A model generated the notes under the pieces. The model was not told the DNA's origin. It saw only the letters and a program-made list of their open reading frames with translations, and did not search any database. Below, in pieces: positions 1-10,464 of a stretch of DNA of 62,000 bases; position 1 is the stretch's first letter; each line of letters opens with the position of its first letter. Origin of the DNA: Adiantum capillus-veneris (taxonomy: Eukaryota; Streptophyta; Polypodiopsida; Polypodiales; Pteridaceae). The position numbers and the translations under genes were made by a program. The DNA is taken from positions 55,551,340 through 55,613,339 of the forward strand of contig CM043942.1 of NCBI GenBank assembly GCA_014529385.2. The letters run 5' to 3'.

Positions 1-476
1 TCTTTAGAGTAATTTTCAAAATTTTAAAATACAAAGTTATAGAATTTATTAAAATAATATCAATATTGATCTTGAAAAAATCCCCTTGAAAATAATAATC
101 CTAATATATCTTCAAATTCAAAAGTCAAATTTGCATTGAGGAGTAAAATTCCCCTCCAATTTACCTTTTTGTATGAGACATATTTTATGTAGAGAAAAGT
201 CTTTTGGCAAAAGAAAGAAAGTAAATCTTTTTTTTCATTGTCAAAAGGAGGTCATTCCACAAGTCCCCTTTTTATTTTTAATAGCAAAACTCACAATTTT
301 GAGTGAATTATATTTATCAACCCAAATAATTACAAGGTCTTGTCATGCTCATGTTGAGCCATGACATCATCCAGGGACCATAATTACAACGGCTATCAGG
401 GCAGCCATCCCACCCAACTCGCCCCCTTATCCTTGATACAAAGAGTCCCTTATCATGTTCTTTTGAGATCTTTTAA
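1..476. other. No gene seen, AT-rich
   Basis: AT-rich sequence with no reading frame of recognisable content. The short frame at 173-364 has no domain-like composition. I see no promoter, LTR edge or repeat that I can support. Confidence 0.5.
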
Positions 477-1260
477 TTACCGATAGCCAAGATTTTCCCC
501 TGTCCTAGGTGTGCCCTCTACTGTCAACAAAGTGCAAGTAGTCCTAGACCAATCCTCCGAGTGTTGCTTGCATCCGAGCATCCATATTAGCACTTTGCTT
601 TCTTGTATAATTTCTGCGAAGCTTGCCACCGCAAGACCTCCTTCAAAACACACGGCGGTTCCTTGTCTGCCATACATTATGTAAGAAGACGTACCTGACG
701 ATTTGAGTGTTGATGAGGATGTCAGGATCACCCAAATTCTTCCCTCCAAGGAAGAGATCAGTCTTGTAAAAACTAATTTTCCATGTTCTTTGGACCCACT
801 TACATATTTTCCCTGTGAGAGCCTTTGATAGTTGGGCAATCCATGAAGAGGTGAGCCATATCTTCACTAGCCAACATGCATCCTGACCCAATCCCTCTTT
901 CCTAAATCTTCACCCCCGTCGATAGAGCACCCAGATTACCTTCCACAAAAATACCTTCATGTGTTGCGGAACCTTTGGCTTCCAGATGTTCTCCATTACT
1001 TGCTCCCACCTTTCCTCCGGCCATTGATCTTGTTCAGGGGGCTAGACCAATTCTTCTTATGTATCATTGTCTGATAGATGTCTTTAGGATGGGGTTTCCA
1101 TAAGAGACTGCTTCTGGGCCATTTCCAGGCATTCCCGTTTAACTCCGAATCACAGATAGGCATCACTATATTGACAAGCTCTTTCCTCACTTTGTGGACC
1201 AACAAGACCTCCAAGATATTTAGTTGGTACTGGGTAACTAGAAGGTCAATGGTTTTCCAA
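477..1260 (-). pseudogene. LINE 3' end, zf-RVT-like remnant
   Basis: Broken coding remnant read from high to low coordinates. Around 800-895 one frame reads GSGCMLASEDMAHLFMDCP. This matches the zinc-binding zf-RVT module that follows the reverse transcriptase in plant LINEs (C...ED..HLF..C pattern). The frame then shifts to a segment reading WVQRTWKISFYKTD, followed by HNVWQTRNRRVF near 645-680, the usual 'W-x-x-RN-x-x-F' end of that module. Another frame continues as EGGLAVASF to a stop at 477. At least two frameshifts separate the pieces. The RT palm is not present in the window, so this is a 3' fragment. A domesticated zf-RVT protein is a less likely alternative. Confidence 0.45.
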
Positions 1261-1725
1261 CTCTTGTTGTCACCGTCCCATAAGTGCCCCAGTCTACAAG
1301 TCTTACTCCTTCACTTTTGCACTTTAGATTAAATGTTTTGTATTTAAACAAGTGATAAAATCACGAGGCTTTCCCTTAATGGATGAACAAAGAACTCTCG
1401 TACTAAATCGGCACTCTCTGTCTCAAATGTAAGTAGAGTTGCTCTTCTTTCTCACTGAGTTTCAAAAAAGCATATTTCATATTGAATTGTGTTTAGCCCA
1501 AGCTCTACAGTTATTGAAAAGAGTGAAAAATTCACGAGGCGTGCATATATGAAATCAAGACAACAGGAAAATTTCGCAAGTGATAAAGAGGAATATCAAA
1601 TGTTAAAATAGCTTGTATACAAAGTAGAAGTTTGGCGCTTGTGTATACATCTGGAAAAAGCTTGGCAAAGGAAGTGAATGTTGTAGTTGCATGTGTTTTT
1701 GCTTTTGTTTAATGGGAGGGAGGGG

Positions 1726-1729
<4 letters not shown>
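1261..1729. other. No gene seen
   Basis: Between the LINE remnant and the AG/G tract. I see no coding signal or clear element edge, although the right end of the Helentron-derived segment's 3' flank may lie here. Confidence 0.4.
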
Positions 1730-1756
<27 letters not shown>

Positions 1757-1788
1757 GGGGAGAGGGGGGGGGGGGGGGGGAGAGGGGT
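1730..1788. repeat. (AG)n plus poly-G tract
   Basis: AG dinucleotide run (about 1730-1756) followed by a G-rich stretch with an uninterrupted run of about 17 G at 1764-1780. It directly abuts the 3' end of the endonuclease frame of the Helentron-like element. Confidence 0.9.
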
Positions 1789-2430
1789 TTACTTTGGGAG
1801 CAAAAGATGTATAGAAGAGTGATCTACTGTGGATGGCATAGGAGTTTTTAGCCAAATGTGATCGAGCTTCAAGTTGTACACTGTGGTCACATCATGGATT
1901 TTTTGTTTGTATCCATGAGAGTGTAGTTCCCTTTCCAAGAGTTGATAGTGAGTATTTTTGAGGTTGTTGTCAATGTTGAAGTCGCCAATGATGATGCTTG
2001 TTTCAATGTTGACAGCTGCATGGATCACACTCTTTAGTATTAGTAGCAAGGAATCCAATGGATTTTTTGGTGATTTGTAAACTGAGACTACATGGAGCAA
2101 AAGTTCTCCGTGTATAGAAATGAAAGCTTCAATGACTTCAATTCAAAGGGCTGATAGTTTCTTTGTGGAGTGAACAATGACATGGTACTTGTGAAAGATT
2201 GACATACCAAATTTGTTGTAATAATGAATGTGGTTGAAATCTGGTGCAAGTGGGTTAAAGAAAGTGTTTTGTCTTGTTTCTTGGAGGCATAGAATGTGAC
2301 ATCATTAAATTTGGATCACTTTTAATTTGGTGAAGATGCTTCTGGATGGAGACAACATTTAGGGATTGAATGATGTAGTGTGTCTCTTGGAAGTGGAAAG
2401 CAAGGAGATCAAGTGTTCCCATCTGGCGTT
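1789..2430 (-). pseudogene. Helentron endonuclease domain (EEP fold) remnant
   Basis: C-terminal part of the RepHel-EN protein. Motifs in order on the minus strand: FQETH at about 2378-2393 (the catalytic glutamate motif of exonuclease/endonuclease/phosphatase enzymes), IIIGDFNID around 1977-1995 (the GD-x-N catalytic motif), LDHIW near 1860, and STVDHSSI around 1815-1835 (the terminal D-H pair). All main EEP signatures are therefore still legible, but the segment from 2100 to 2380 needs at least one frame change. The last 103 codons form one frame and end directly beside the AG/G tract. The family nicks DNA in APE-type LINEs and is also found at the C-terminus of Helentrons. Its position straight after the helicase favours the latter. 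Confidence 0.7.
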
Positions 2431-2449
2431 TTGTTTTTTAGTCTCTCCA

Positions 2450-3790
2450 ACTCAGTGAGCACGATTGCATCAACTTTGATTTGGTTTGCAAGTATTGGTT
2501 TGAGGATGTGAAGATTAACATGATCCTTGACTTGAGAAAGAGCTGTGTAAACCAAGCCAAGCGCATTGATTGTGTTGGGTCAAATGCAATCGCTTGCATT
2601 GTCAAGCTTTGTGACCTATGAATAGTTCGTGTGCATTTGCTGCTTGAATGGGGAGCTGTGTCCTGGATACGCTATTCAGCAAGTTCTTCCCAACCTGGAA
2701 TTCTTTTGTTGTTTCAAAGATGGGTGTCCAGTGTGGTGTTCTATAAATTGAGTGTAGAGACGTGCATTTTCAGCTCGTTGTTTTTCCCCTGTTGAAATGT
2801 TGAAGAAATGTATCCATGCGATATGTGAATTGTTCCTTTTTTCTACGTGTTTGAGAATACCATCTGCACCATTCACTAGACCGTCGTCCATGTTGATGTT
2901 GCCACTAGAAACCTCAACTATCATTTCGCGTTTTAGCTCCAAGGTGGTTGTCAAACCCGCGGTCATCTGAGGATCATTTGGAATGACAAGATTTTTAGAG
3001 CATGTTTTGTGGAAAGTGTCTTTCGCGTGTACTATGTATGTCTAGGTAGCCAAGCCATTGAAAACAAGTCGATTATGTTCGTTCTTCAATTAGTTTGTGT
3101 AGAATAGATGAGGTGTCATAAATTTGTCAAACAATTTGTTTCTAAGAGTAGAGTTCACATGGAGAAAATCTTCGTAGCCTTCCGTATTCTGTTGAGAACA
3201 AAAATAAAATTTGTGTCTGATTGGCGCATTATTTGTGTTAACTCGTGGCATTTAATATGTGTGTGCCAAAAAGAGGGTGTGTGAGCAATTCAACTGGTTC
3301 TTGTGGCTCGCAAAAGATCCAATGGTCTGAACTGGCTAGCTTGACAAAGATCTCCACAAAAAATTACGTCCAAACCACCAAATGGTTCAATGTGGTTATG
3401 CTTGATGTTGCGAAGTCTTGTATCTATGATTCTTAGAAGTTCTGTTGCCTATCAAGGAGGCCTCATCAAACACAACTATTTGAGGTTTTTGTTATAATTG
3501 TGAAGTTCAGCAAAGCTGCTAGAAGAGAGGTTGACATTAGCTTGAAGCACGAGTGGTAGACGCAATGCAGAGTGAATTGTTGTCCCCCCATGATTGAGTG
3601 CTGGCTTTGCCAGTATATGCCAGTAGTAAAGCTGTGGGGAGTTCAATGTCAAGTTGAATCGCCAAGTTGTAGTGTCGAATTAGCCCTTGGACTATAGTTT
3701 GCAGCACGAAAGTCTTCCCTATCCTGCACCTCCCGTCAAAGAAAAGATGAATAGGCTTCATTGGATTCAATCGTTTCTTGGTTAAAATGT
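2450..3790 (-). pseudogene. PIF1-type helicase domain of RepHel, broken
   Basis: Superfamily 1B helicase segment of the transposon, read from 3790 down. Visible motifs: LFFDGRCRIGKT at about 3710-3745 (Walker A, degenerate first glycines), LLLAYTGKAS, VVFDEASLIG near 3430-3480 (Walker B), FGGLDVIFCGDLCQ near 3320-3385 (motif III region), then the frame 2966-2676 with the conserved 'DGLVNGADGIL' turn, and THRSQSLTMQAIAFDP near 2560-2620 (motif VI region). In active transposons this helicase unwinds the donor strand during rolling-circle transposition. Here each motif block sits in a different frame, so the copy is dead. Identity as a helicase is secure. Assignment to the Helentron branch rests on its neighbours. 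Confidence 0.8.
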
Positions 3791-3918
3791 CATCATAAAG
3801 GGATCGTTGATCAGTGTTTAATTTTTCAACTAATGAATGGTATTCCTCGTTCGGTAGTTCGAGCTTCTTAGAAAGAGGGAGCGACCTCGCTGCAAGTGGA
3901 GGTCTTGAAGATCAAGAT

Positions 3919-6540
3919 CTAGATTGTATTTGTGAATTTCATTGTTTCTGCACTTGATGAAGTGTTCATTGAGGACTCCACAATGGTTGAAGTTGTGGTC
4001 TCTAAGCTTGAGAATTTTTTACGGTTCTCATTTATTGTTTGAGAGTGTGTGATATATTTCTCTCTCCAAGAGCTAGGTGTTGGTTCAAAGGTTGACTCTT
4101 CACAATGAACAGTAAAAAACAATAAACAAAGCTCATGATAATGTCTCTCAGAGTCCTTCTCCAATTTGAAATTGATAAACCTAATAATGCGAGTTTTTTT
4201 GTTCTTTTGAGGACAGCCACGAACGAGCTTGTAGTTGCTAGCGTATTCAGCCAAGCATAAGCACTGTAGATCAGGTGGACGGCGTGCGTACTTTGTGACT
4301 AGGTCATCGAAGAAATATATTGTGTCCTCAAGCTGCAAAGAATCCAACATGGCTCTTCTTTTCAACAACAATGTCCTCTCGGCGCTCCAATCAGCATTTA
4401 TAAACCAAAATTCTCTGCTAGCACTATGCAAAGGTAGCGACAATGCAATGTATGCTGCTTGTTGTGATGTCATTTCTTGTGCGTTGATCAATGCGCCACC
4501 AATATTTTTCAAGCGTTCCAACATTGGTAAGTTGTTCTTCTTGCAAGCTTCAACCACGTGTTTGATTGCTTTGCTTACGGAGCTGTCATTTTTTGTCATG
4601 TATGATGTGCAATATGCAGCTGCATCGTGTCCATTGAAAATAAATTGAATATCAATATTTGCATCCCACAATGCACAAAGTTTCTTGTTGAAGTTATTTG
4701 TGAAAATGTCCTTGGGGTCTCTTTTCAAAAGAACTGTTGGCTCTGTTATGTTTATGCAAAGTGCTTGGAGGTAGTCCTCTTCGTCCATATTCAGTGTTTC
4801 TAACCAAGCATCAAACGACAGTGTCGGTTCACGTTCTAAAGCAAGGAGCTACTGATCGATATGTCTCTTCTGTCGACAATTTATTGTCTTGTTGTGTTGT
4901 TCACATTGTTTGGGCATAAGATAATTGTCCTTCTTGAGGGTGGTCGTGGGAAGCCAAATCGACACAAAGTTTTGTGCTTTTTGCATGTCTTGCGATGTGA
5001 GTGAATCTGGAAAGCTCTCAAGGATTCATCAAGCTCATCCTTGTTCGTCGTTATATATGAATCAATAAAATCCACCACCTCGTCATTCGAAGCAATGCCA
5101 AATAAGGTGCGTTTTCTATCCAAAGCAACCCATGGTCATGTTGGCTTCCTCTTTGTTGGAACTCAGTGACAAAGAAATAATCCATCAGCTCACCGAGAAT
5201 GGTTTTGTCACGTTTTAGTTCTTTCTTAGTTTCTCTAAATCTGTGGACATAATATCGAGCTGTTGTAGTAGGATTGATTGGACTAGTGTTATCATGTAAG
5301 CACACATATTGGATTGATTGTCTTCAACAATGTGTGGATTGAGTTTAATCAAGCAATCCATCAACGGCTTCCACCTTTGCTCTGCGCATGAGAATGTAAT
5401 AAAGATCGTGGTTTGTCCTAATTGTCGAATCATGGCGAAAACATTGCGCTTAAGTTTTGCTTTGTAGTCAGTGGAAGTCCGCAAATTCTCAAAGTCACTA
5501 TATCCGACTTGGGATGAAAGTAGTTGTTCGACATTCGTTGTTGATTGAACGTCTTTAGCTTGCAGCTGCTTGCCTCGCAGCTTACCTTTACGTAAAACAC
5601 ACCATATAGAGCCGAGGACCTTGGTGATGATAATCTTCATTGTCTTGAAAAAAATATTCTCGATATCTCCTACAAATCTTCTGTCCACATTCTTAAGCTC
5701 CCATTGCGCGACTTTCTGATACCTTTTTTTTGCCAAGAGATGATATTGCCTTCTTTCGCCAAAGAACAATGCTGGGAAAGATAACTCTTCACAAGCTTCA
5801 TCGTCAAAAAGGCTCAATGGTGCAAACCCCTCGCAAGGTGCAACACTCTTGGCTTGTGCATTGTGATCTACAACTTGCTGAGAAGTGTAAAGGCCATGGA
5901 AAAGAGTGTCAGATGGTTCTTGGTCATCTACAGAGTTATCAAAGTTAGGAGAGATAGCAATGTCGGAGCTTAAAGAGAAGGAAGATGACCAAGAAGAATT
6001 GATAGTGGCACCATTTTCAAGATACAATGGCTTAAGCACAAGTTGATGCAATGCTTGTAGCACAAATGTGGCCGGATAGCTCCACTTAGGTATGCATGAT
6101 CATATTCTAATTTTCTCTTGATCTCCACAAGGAGAGTAGCTTGATCGTCTGTGAAGCGAGGCAATATAGTTTGCACCCTAGAAAAATCTGCCATAACGTT
6201 GACAATGCTTCCTCGCAACCCATATTGCCCCTCAAGTAAGTTCTCTTATTTGGGCAAATGGAATTCTAAGAGACACAAGACGGCGCTCTATAGCATTCAA
6301 TTGCGAAACACTCTCCATACTTCGATTGAAAACTAGCAAACCTTGCATGCAAAAAGGTGGAGTTTGTTGAAATTTCAATGCCCGCTTGCAAGCAACACAT
6401 GCATGAGAGTCCATGTGCAAAGTAGTGACAAGGACTCTCAACTCCTTCAAGAGAAGCAAGTCACCGTCTGATAATAGCCTCAAATTCTTACGAAAAAACA
6501 AACCATTGCAAGAGGCACATGGATAGCATGGAGCATCTAG
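3919..6540 (-). pseudogene. Helitron/Helentron Rep domain, broken
   Basis: N-terminal nicking-joining half of RepHel. From 6540: PCYPCASCNGLFFRKN, then IERRLVSLRIPFAQIREL and SIVNVMADFSRVQTILPRF (DUF6570-like start), then ELSFPALFFGE, KRYQKVAQWELKN and FAMIRQLGQTTIFITFSCAEQRW (Helitron_like_N). The metal-binding HUH motif is QRGSQHDHGLLW with H-D-H at 5133-5141. RFGFPRPPS follows near 4930, then LKRDPKDIFTNNF. The catalytic tyrosine pair is AAYCTSY at about 4600-4614 (Y-x3-Y). ALINAQEMTSQQAAYI follows. The frame 4788-3919 is open for 289 codons, while the rest is split over at least four frames. Catalytic residues are retained despite the decay. Confidence 0.85.
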
Positions 6541-7109
6541 AATTTTTCTTGCGTAAAGAGTTGTTGTGATTTTGACACCCTCACGTCACTGCTTGGTTGT
6601 AAACTCGGGTCTTTCCACATTTTATAAACCTTAGTTAAAATTTGCTTGCTTGAGAATGAAGAAGGATAGGACGCTTGAAAGAGCTGAACAATATCTTTAG
6701 CACTTGCAAATGGATTCTCATTAATCAACGTGGTCAAGCAAGCAATGTCATCTTTTCTCCAAACACAACGTGGCTGTTTAAAATGCTTTGACGACATAGG
6801 AATCCATACACATTTTGGTTCAGAAATAATGGAAGCAAGTGAAGGTATTGCAGATGTGGATTCTATGCTTATGCCTCCACAAAAAACAGATTTGATAAAC
6901 TTCTTATTTTGGAAGACATGGACAACACATGTCACATTAAATTGTCGGCAAAACAAGATAACCAAGTGCATGCTCAAGAGCCGAGATGTTCCTCGTGTAT
7001 GTATCAAAGTGTTCAAGTGGTCATGCAATGCGGTGCTACCAACAACACTATTTGTCCATGGTGCAATCCATACAGCTCGTTTTTTACTTTTTATTGTTAG
7101 CAAGGTCAA
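6537..7109 (-). CDS. Unrecognised ORF upstream of Rep
   Basis: A 190-codon open frame on the same strand as Rep. Its end overlaps the Rep start region near 6537-6540, so it may be an N-terminal extension of RepHel in another frame. I do not recognise a family. The C-terminal third (CLTTLINENPFASAKDIVQL then QILTKVYKMWKD) has a helix-turn-helix look. The middle contains a Cys/Trp-rich segment (CRQFNVTCVVHVFQ). No start codon choice is supported by context. It may encode an accessory DNA-binding protein or be the eroded N-terminus of the transposase. Confidence 0.3.
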   Translation of the reverse strand: MTLLTIKSKKRAVWIAPWTNSVVGSTALHDHLNTLIHTRGTSRLLSMHLVILFCRQFNVTCVVHVFQNKKFIKSVFCGGISIESTSAIPSLASIISEPKCVWIPMSSKHFKQPRCVWRKDDIACLTTLINENPFASAKDIVQLFQASYPSSFSSKQILTKVYKMWKDPSLQPSSDVRVSKSQQLFTQEKF

Positions 7110-7276
7110 GCATTATAAGGTCAAGAAGATGTTTTTCCAATTCAATGAGAGACATAGAACAATTGAAGAGACAAATCAAAGCTTGCAAAACATCATCGTT
7201 ACTATTATATGTAGACAAAAAAATTGGCAAAACATAAAGCTTTTTGTCATTTACAAAAAAGGATGAAGGATACAAT

Positions 7277-8346
7277 TTAGGGTGCCTTGTAATCAATCAC
7301 AAAACCGTGCTTGCCTATAGAGTATGTTCCAGCTTTGCTAAAGGCAACAAGAGATGATTTCAAGTCTAACAAGTTCTCATAAAAAAGGCTGAGAAAAGGC
7401 TTGGAAAAATTTAGAACTACATCCACGATATTTCCTTCCAGAATTACTTGTACAGCTTCTCCATTTTGCAAACAGATTTTAGATTGAAGAGAAGGCAACT
7501 TCATAATCTGCACACGCTTTCCACACGAGTAACAAAAGGGGTTGCAAATTTGACGACTAACATTTCTGCCTTTGCAAGAGTCACACACATATTCCACCTC
7601 CAAACTGTTGATGTTAACCATCTCCAAAGTTCCAAAGACCTACAAACAATTATGAGATTAAAACTTGCAAGCAATGCTCACGCAAATAGATCTAGTTAAA
7701 GTAGATTACCTTCTTCCCAAATCCCATACTAGTGACTTGTTTTGAGAGATGCTGCGAGAAAAAACTCTTTAAATTTTTTGGCAATGCACAGATAAGAGTT
7801 GCGTCCACCACAGATAATATGCTTGATGCTGCTTTGAAGACGTTGATGTTGTTGTGCGCAACACATGAAAAAGAACCCTTGGTTTTCAAAGCAGCAACCA
7901 AGAGATGATAATCGACACGCCTGGAAGGAACAAATAGCAACTGCAAAATAATCCAGATTAGAGATAAGCCTTAAGATATCAAGGCAAAATTGATCAAATG
8001 ACTCACACTTGCTCTATCATTGGATGCAGGGCCATCTGCGATGGTTAAACGATAACTATCACCACCATCGGACCTTGGAGGTCTCAACCTTCACAACAGT
8101 GAACACAATAGTGGGAGCGAACTCAATCACTGCCTTATCAGTAAGCAACTCCTTAATTCTATGTTCACGGTAAACATGTAAACAACAATCAAAGCTTTCA
8201 ACTTTTACAACAGTAGTGGCAGCATTTGCATAGAGAGCCCACAAGCTAGTACCTCCATCTTTCCACACTTTTCTCTTGACATACGCCCCCTCATACGCTG
8301 TCGTGCAGCTCTGCTGCATGTAGAGAAACAGAGCAGACAAATGCAA
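7277..8346 (-). pseudogene. RPA/OB-fold-like ORF of the Helentron, broken
   Basis: Three adjacent frames on the Rep strand (8346-8059, 7946-7692, 7627-7277) look like pieces of one protein. Just after the first, another frame reads GDSYRLTIADGPASND, like the 'YRL-x-L-x-DG' strand of OB folds in replication protein A large subunits. The third has a C-x2-C ... C-x2-C zinc ribbon (VCDSCKG and CYSCGKRV), with FVIDYKAP at its end, as in the RPA C-terminal DNA-binding domain. RPA-like single-strand-binding ORFs are known companions of Helitrons and would protect the displaced strand. Family assignment is by motif look only. Capture of a host gene fragment is an alternative. Confidence 0.4.
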
Positions 8347-8815
8347 GCTAAGCTTCTTTGAAGCCTACACATTTAATGGTCAATGATCAGGGCTTGTTAA
8401 CAGGCCAATTTAATGATTAATATATGCCAGATGCGGCTTTAAAAGGCCAACTGATACCTTAATGATGCCAGAAATGACTATGCTTGAAGTGAGCACAGAT
8501 GGGAGTTTATGATCTAGAACTGTAGTGCTTGAAGTGCTCTACTGGCCTATCTTTACGGCTCCTCGATTGAGCTACGGTGAAAATGAAGGACTCGGGAATT
8601 GGCAATTGGCCATGCAGTCAAAGATGACAGCTCTGCATAAAAACTAGACATGGAAGCTAGTTAAATTACCACAGGGCAAAAAGGCTCTACCTTGTAAATG
8701 GGTTTACAGGTATAAGATCACCACTCATGATAGTCACCCAAAGTACAAAGCAAGGCTTGTTGCCAAGGGCTTTAAGCAAGAACAAGGCATTGACTTTGAT
8801 GAAGTCTTCTCTCTG

Positions 8816-9217
8816 GTGGTCAAGATGACTACATTGAGATGCTTTCTTGCATTGGTTGCCATATTAGATTTGGTGTTGCACCAAATGGATGTCAAGACAG
8901 CGTTCTTGCATGGTGATTTAGATGTGGAAATTTACATGCAGGAGCCAGAAGGGTTTGTTGAGAAAGGCAAGGAAGATTGGGTATGCCAGTTGTTAAAGAG
9001 TCTTTATGGCTTAAAACAATCACCGAGGGCATGGTACCATAAATTCCACAAGTTTATGCTTTCTCAAGGCTACAAACGTAGTGAGTTCGATCACTGTCTA
9101 TATACAAAGAAGGCTAAGGATGGTAGTTGGCTGATCCTTATTTTGTATGTGGATGACATGTTGATTGCTGGCAAGCACATGGAAGAAATTTCAGCTTTGA
9201 AGTCAAAGATGGCCTAA
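8816..9217 (+). CDS. Copia RT core fragment (open segment)
   Basis: Longest open part of the RT palm, from the first ATG after the truncated 5' side to the TAA at 9215-9217. It holds MDVKTAFLHGDL and the YVDD catalytic aspartates. It is part of the larger broken frame and is not an independent gene. Confidence 0.7.
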   Translation: MVKMTTLRCFLALVAILDLVLHQMDVKTAFLHGDLDVEIYMQEPEGFVEKGKEDWVCQLLKSLYGLKQSPRAWYHKFHKFMLSQGYKRSEFDHCLYTKKAKDGSWLILILYVDDMLIAGKHMEEISALKSKMA

Positions 9218-9226
9218 TCGTTTGAC

Positions 9227-10003
9227 ATGAAAGACATGGGTGAGGCAAGTCATATACTTGGTATGCGCATTGAGAGAGACAGATCAAAGAAGTTGATTTG
9301 GTTATCTCAAACAGAGTATATTGACAAGGTTTTGCAACGTTTCAATATGGAGAAGGGAAAGGCATTGAGTGTTCCATTGCCACCATATGTGAAACTTAGC
9401 AAACAAGATTGTCCTGTGTCTGAGGAAGAACAGGCTGAAATGGATAAGATTCCATATGCGTCTGCAGTGGGTAGTTTAATGTATGCAATGATTGCTACTC
9501 GCCCAGACATTGCATTTGCAGTGGGAGTAGTAATTCGATACATGTCAAACCCAGGCAAGAAACATTGGGAGGCAGTGAAAGGAATATTGAGATACCTGAA
9601 AGCTACAAAGAGTATGCGTATATGTTATGGGAGTCAGGAGCTAAGTGTAAAGGGTTTTACAGACTCAGATTATGCAGGTGACTTAGACAACCGAAGGTCT
9701 ACGTCAGGGTATGTCTTTACATTGGCTGGTGGAGCAGTATCATGGCGTTCTAGATTACAAGATTGTGTTACTCAGTCTACTATAGAGGTTGAATATGTTG
9801 CAGCATCAGAGGCATGCAAAGAATCAATTTGGCTTAATCGACTAGTAACAGATTTGGGAATCAAAGAAGAGATGCCTGTGTTATATTGTGATAGTCAAAG
9901 TGCTATACAATTGGCTCGCAATCCAGTTTATCACTCAAAGACAAAGCATGTGGATGTGAAGTATCATTTCATCAGGGAAATGCTCGAGGATAAGCAAATT
10001 TAG
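9227..10003 (+). CDS. Copia RT thumb and RNase H (open segment)
   Basis: 258 codons in the same frame as the RT core, from FDMKDMGEASHILGM through RNase H to the TAG at 10001-10003. The catalytic acids of RNase H (D in TDSDYAG, E in IEVEYVA, D in CDSQSA) are visible. It is separated from the RT core only by one TAA codon. Confidence 0.75.
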   Translation: MKDMGEASHILGMRIERDRSKKLIWLSQTEYIDKVLQRFNMEKGKALSVPLPPYVKLSKQDCPVSEEEQAEMDKIPYASAVGSLMYAMIATRPDIAFAVGVVIRYMSNPGKKHWEAVKGILRYLKATKSMRICYGSQELSVKGFTDSDYAGDLDNRRSTSGYVFTLAGGAVSWRSRLQDCVTQSTIEVEYVAASEACKESIWLNRLVTDLGIKEEMPVLYCDSQSAIQLARNPVYHSKTKHVDVKYHFIREMLEDKQI

Positions 10004-10182
10004 CTTGTCAAAGTTCACACCACAGAAAATCCTGCTGATCTACTTACAAAAGGACTTCCCTCAGAGAGCTTTGCGCATTTTCTCAAGCAGTTAGGTGTAG
10101 GTAGTACATCACTTCTCTACATCTCTTGTATATTAGCTTGTATAGTAGCTTCTCTCACACTTAAAGTACCACATTGGACTTT

Positions 10183-10193
10183 AAGTGGGAGGT
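10183..10193 (+). promoter_or_regulatory. Copia polypurine tract
   Basis: Purine run AAGTGGGAGG immediately before TGTTGGGG at 10194. This is the normal place for second-strand priming just upstream of a 3' LTR. Confidence 0.6.
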
Positions 10194-10464
10194 TGTTGGG
10201 GTATAAAGCCCAATGTGGTCGCCCAGGTAAGTGGGTGGGCCGCCAGGTATGTACACATATTCTTTTGTAAAAACCTAATAAGAACTCACTATGCTCTACA
10301 CATTACAGTAGAGCGAGTTCACCATATCGTCGTGCTCTTCTTCTCGCACTCTCTCTCGCGTCGCACTTCCGCTCGTACTCCTTCAGCTTTCATCACCTTG
10401 CCAGTGCCAATCATAATGTGGGTATAGCTTGTATTATGCACAAGAAAGTAGGACTCTAATCAAC
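10194..10464 (+). repeat. Copia 3' LTR, right edge uncertain
   Basis: Begins TGTTGGGGTATAAAGCCC directly after the polypurine tract of the Copia remnant. A run of pyrimidine-rich sequence with several CTCTCTC and CGTCG blocks follows. I could not find a second LTR copy in the window, so the right boundary (about 10464, near a CAACA) is a guess. Confidence 0.45.

Larger units (their letters stand above)
1789..8346 (-). mobile_element. Decayed Helentron-like rolling-circle transposon
   Basis: On the minus strand the order is: RPA/OB-like ORF (8346-7277), unrecognised ORF (7109-6537), Rep region with DUF6570-like start, Helitron_like_N, HUH and two tyrosines (6540-3919), PIF1-type helicase (3790-2450) and an EEP-type endonuclease (about 2420-1789). 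Rep-helicase fused to an apurinic-like endonuclease is the hallmark of Helentrons (non-canonical Helitrons) rather than canonical plant Helitrons. Numerous frameshifts and stops mean this copy cannot be expressed as one protein. I could not define the element ends (terminal hairpin or CTRR-like end), so the span given covers coding remnants only. Confidence 0.8.
8522..10080 (+). pseudogene. Copia RT-RNase H, 5'-truncated with in-frame stops
   Basis: One continuous frame with the Copia signature: W-x-LAMQSKMTALHKN, LPCKWVYRYK, KARLVAKGFKQEQGIDFDEVFS, MDVKTAFLHGDL, LKSLYGLKQSPRAWY, the RT active site LYVDDM (about 9150), then GSLMYAMIATRPDIAFAVG. RNase H motifs follow: GFTDSDYAGD, RRSTSGYVF, STIEVEYVAASEA (usually 'AEYMA'), YCDSQSAI, KHVDVKYHF, and NPADLLTKGLPSE after the last stop. 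Stops are TAG at 8645-8647, TAA at 9215-9217 and TAG at 10001-10003, with no frameshift between them. Gag, protease and integrase are missing upstream, so this copy is 5'-truncated next to the Helentron. The stops replace positions where Gln codons would fit. Confidence 0.92.

Noticed and set aside
8522-10080. Stop codons repaired by U-to-C RNA editing
   Set aside because: Such editing removes stops in organelles of ferns and hornworts, but this is nuclear retrotransposon DNA with other signs of decay such as 5' truncation.
10194-10464. Complete Copia 3' LTR with defined right edge and TSD
   Set aside because: No second LTR copy or TSD in the window; only the left edge is supported.
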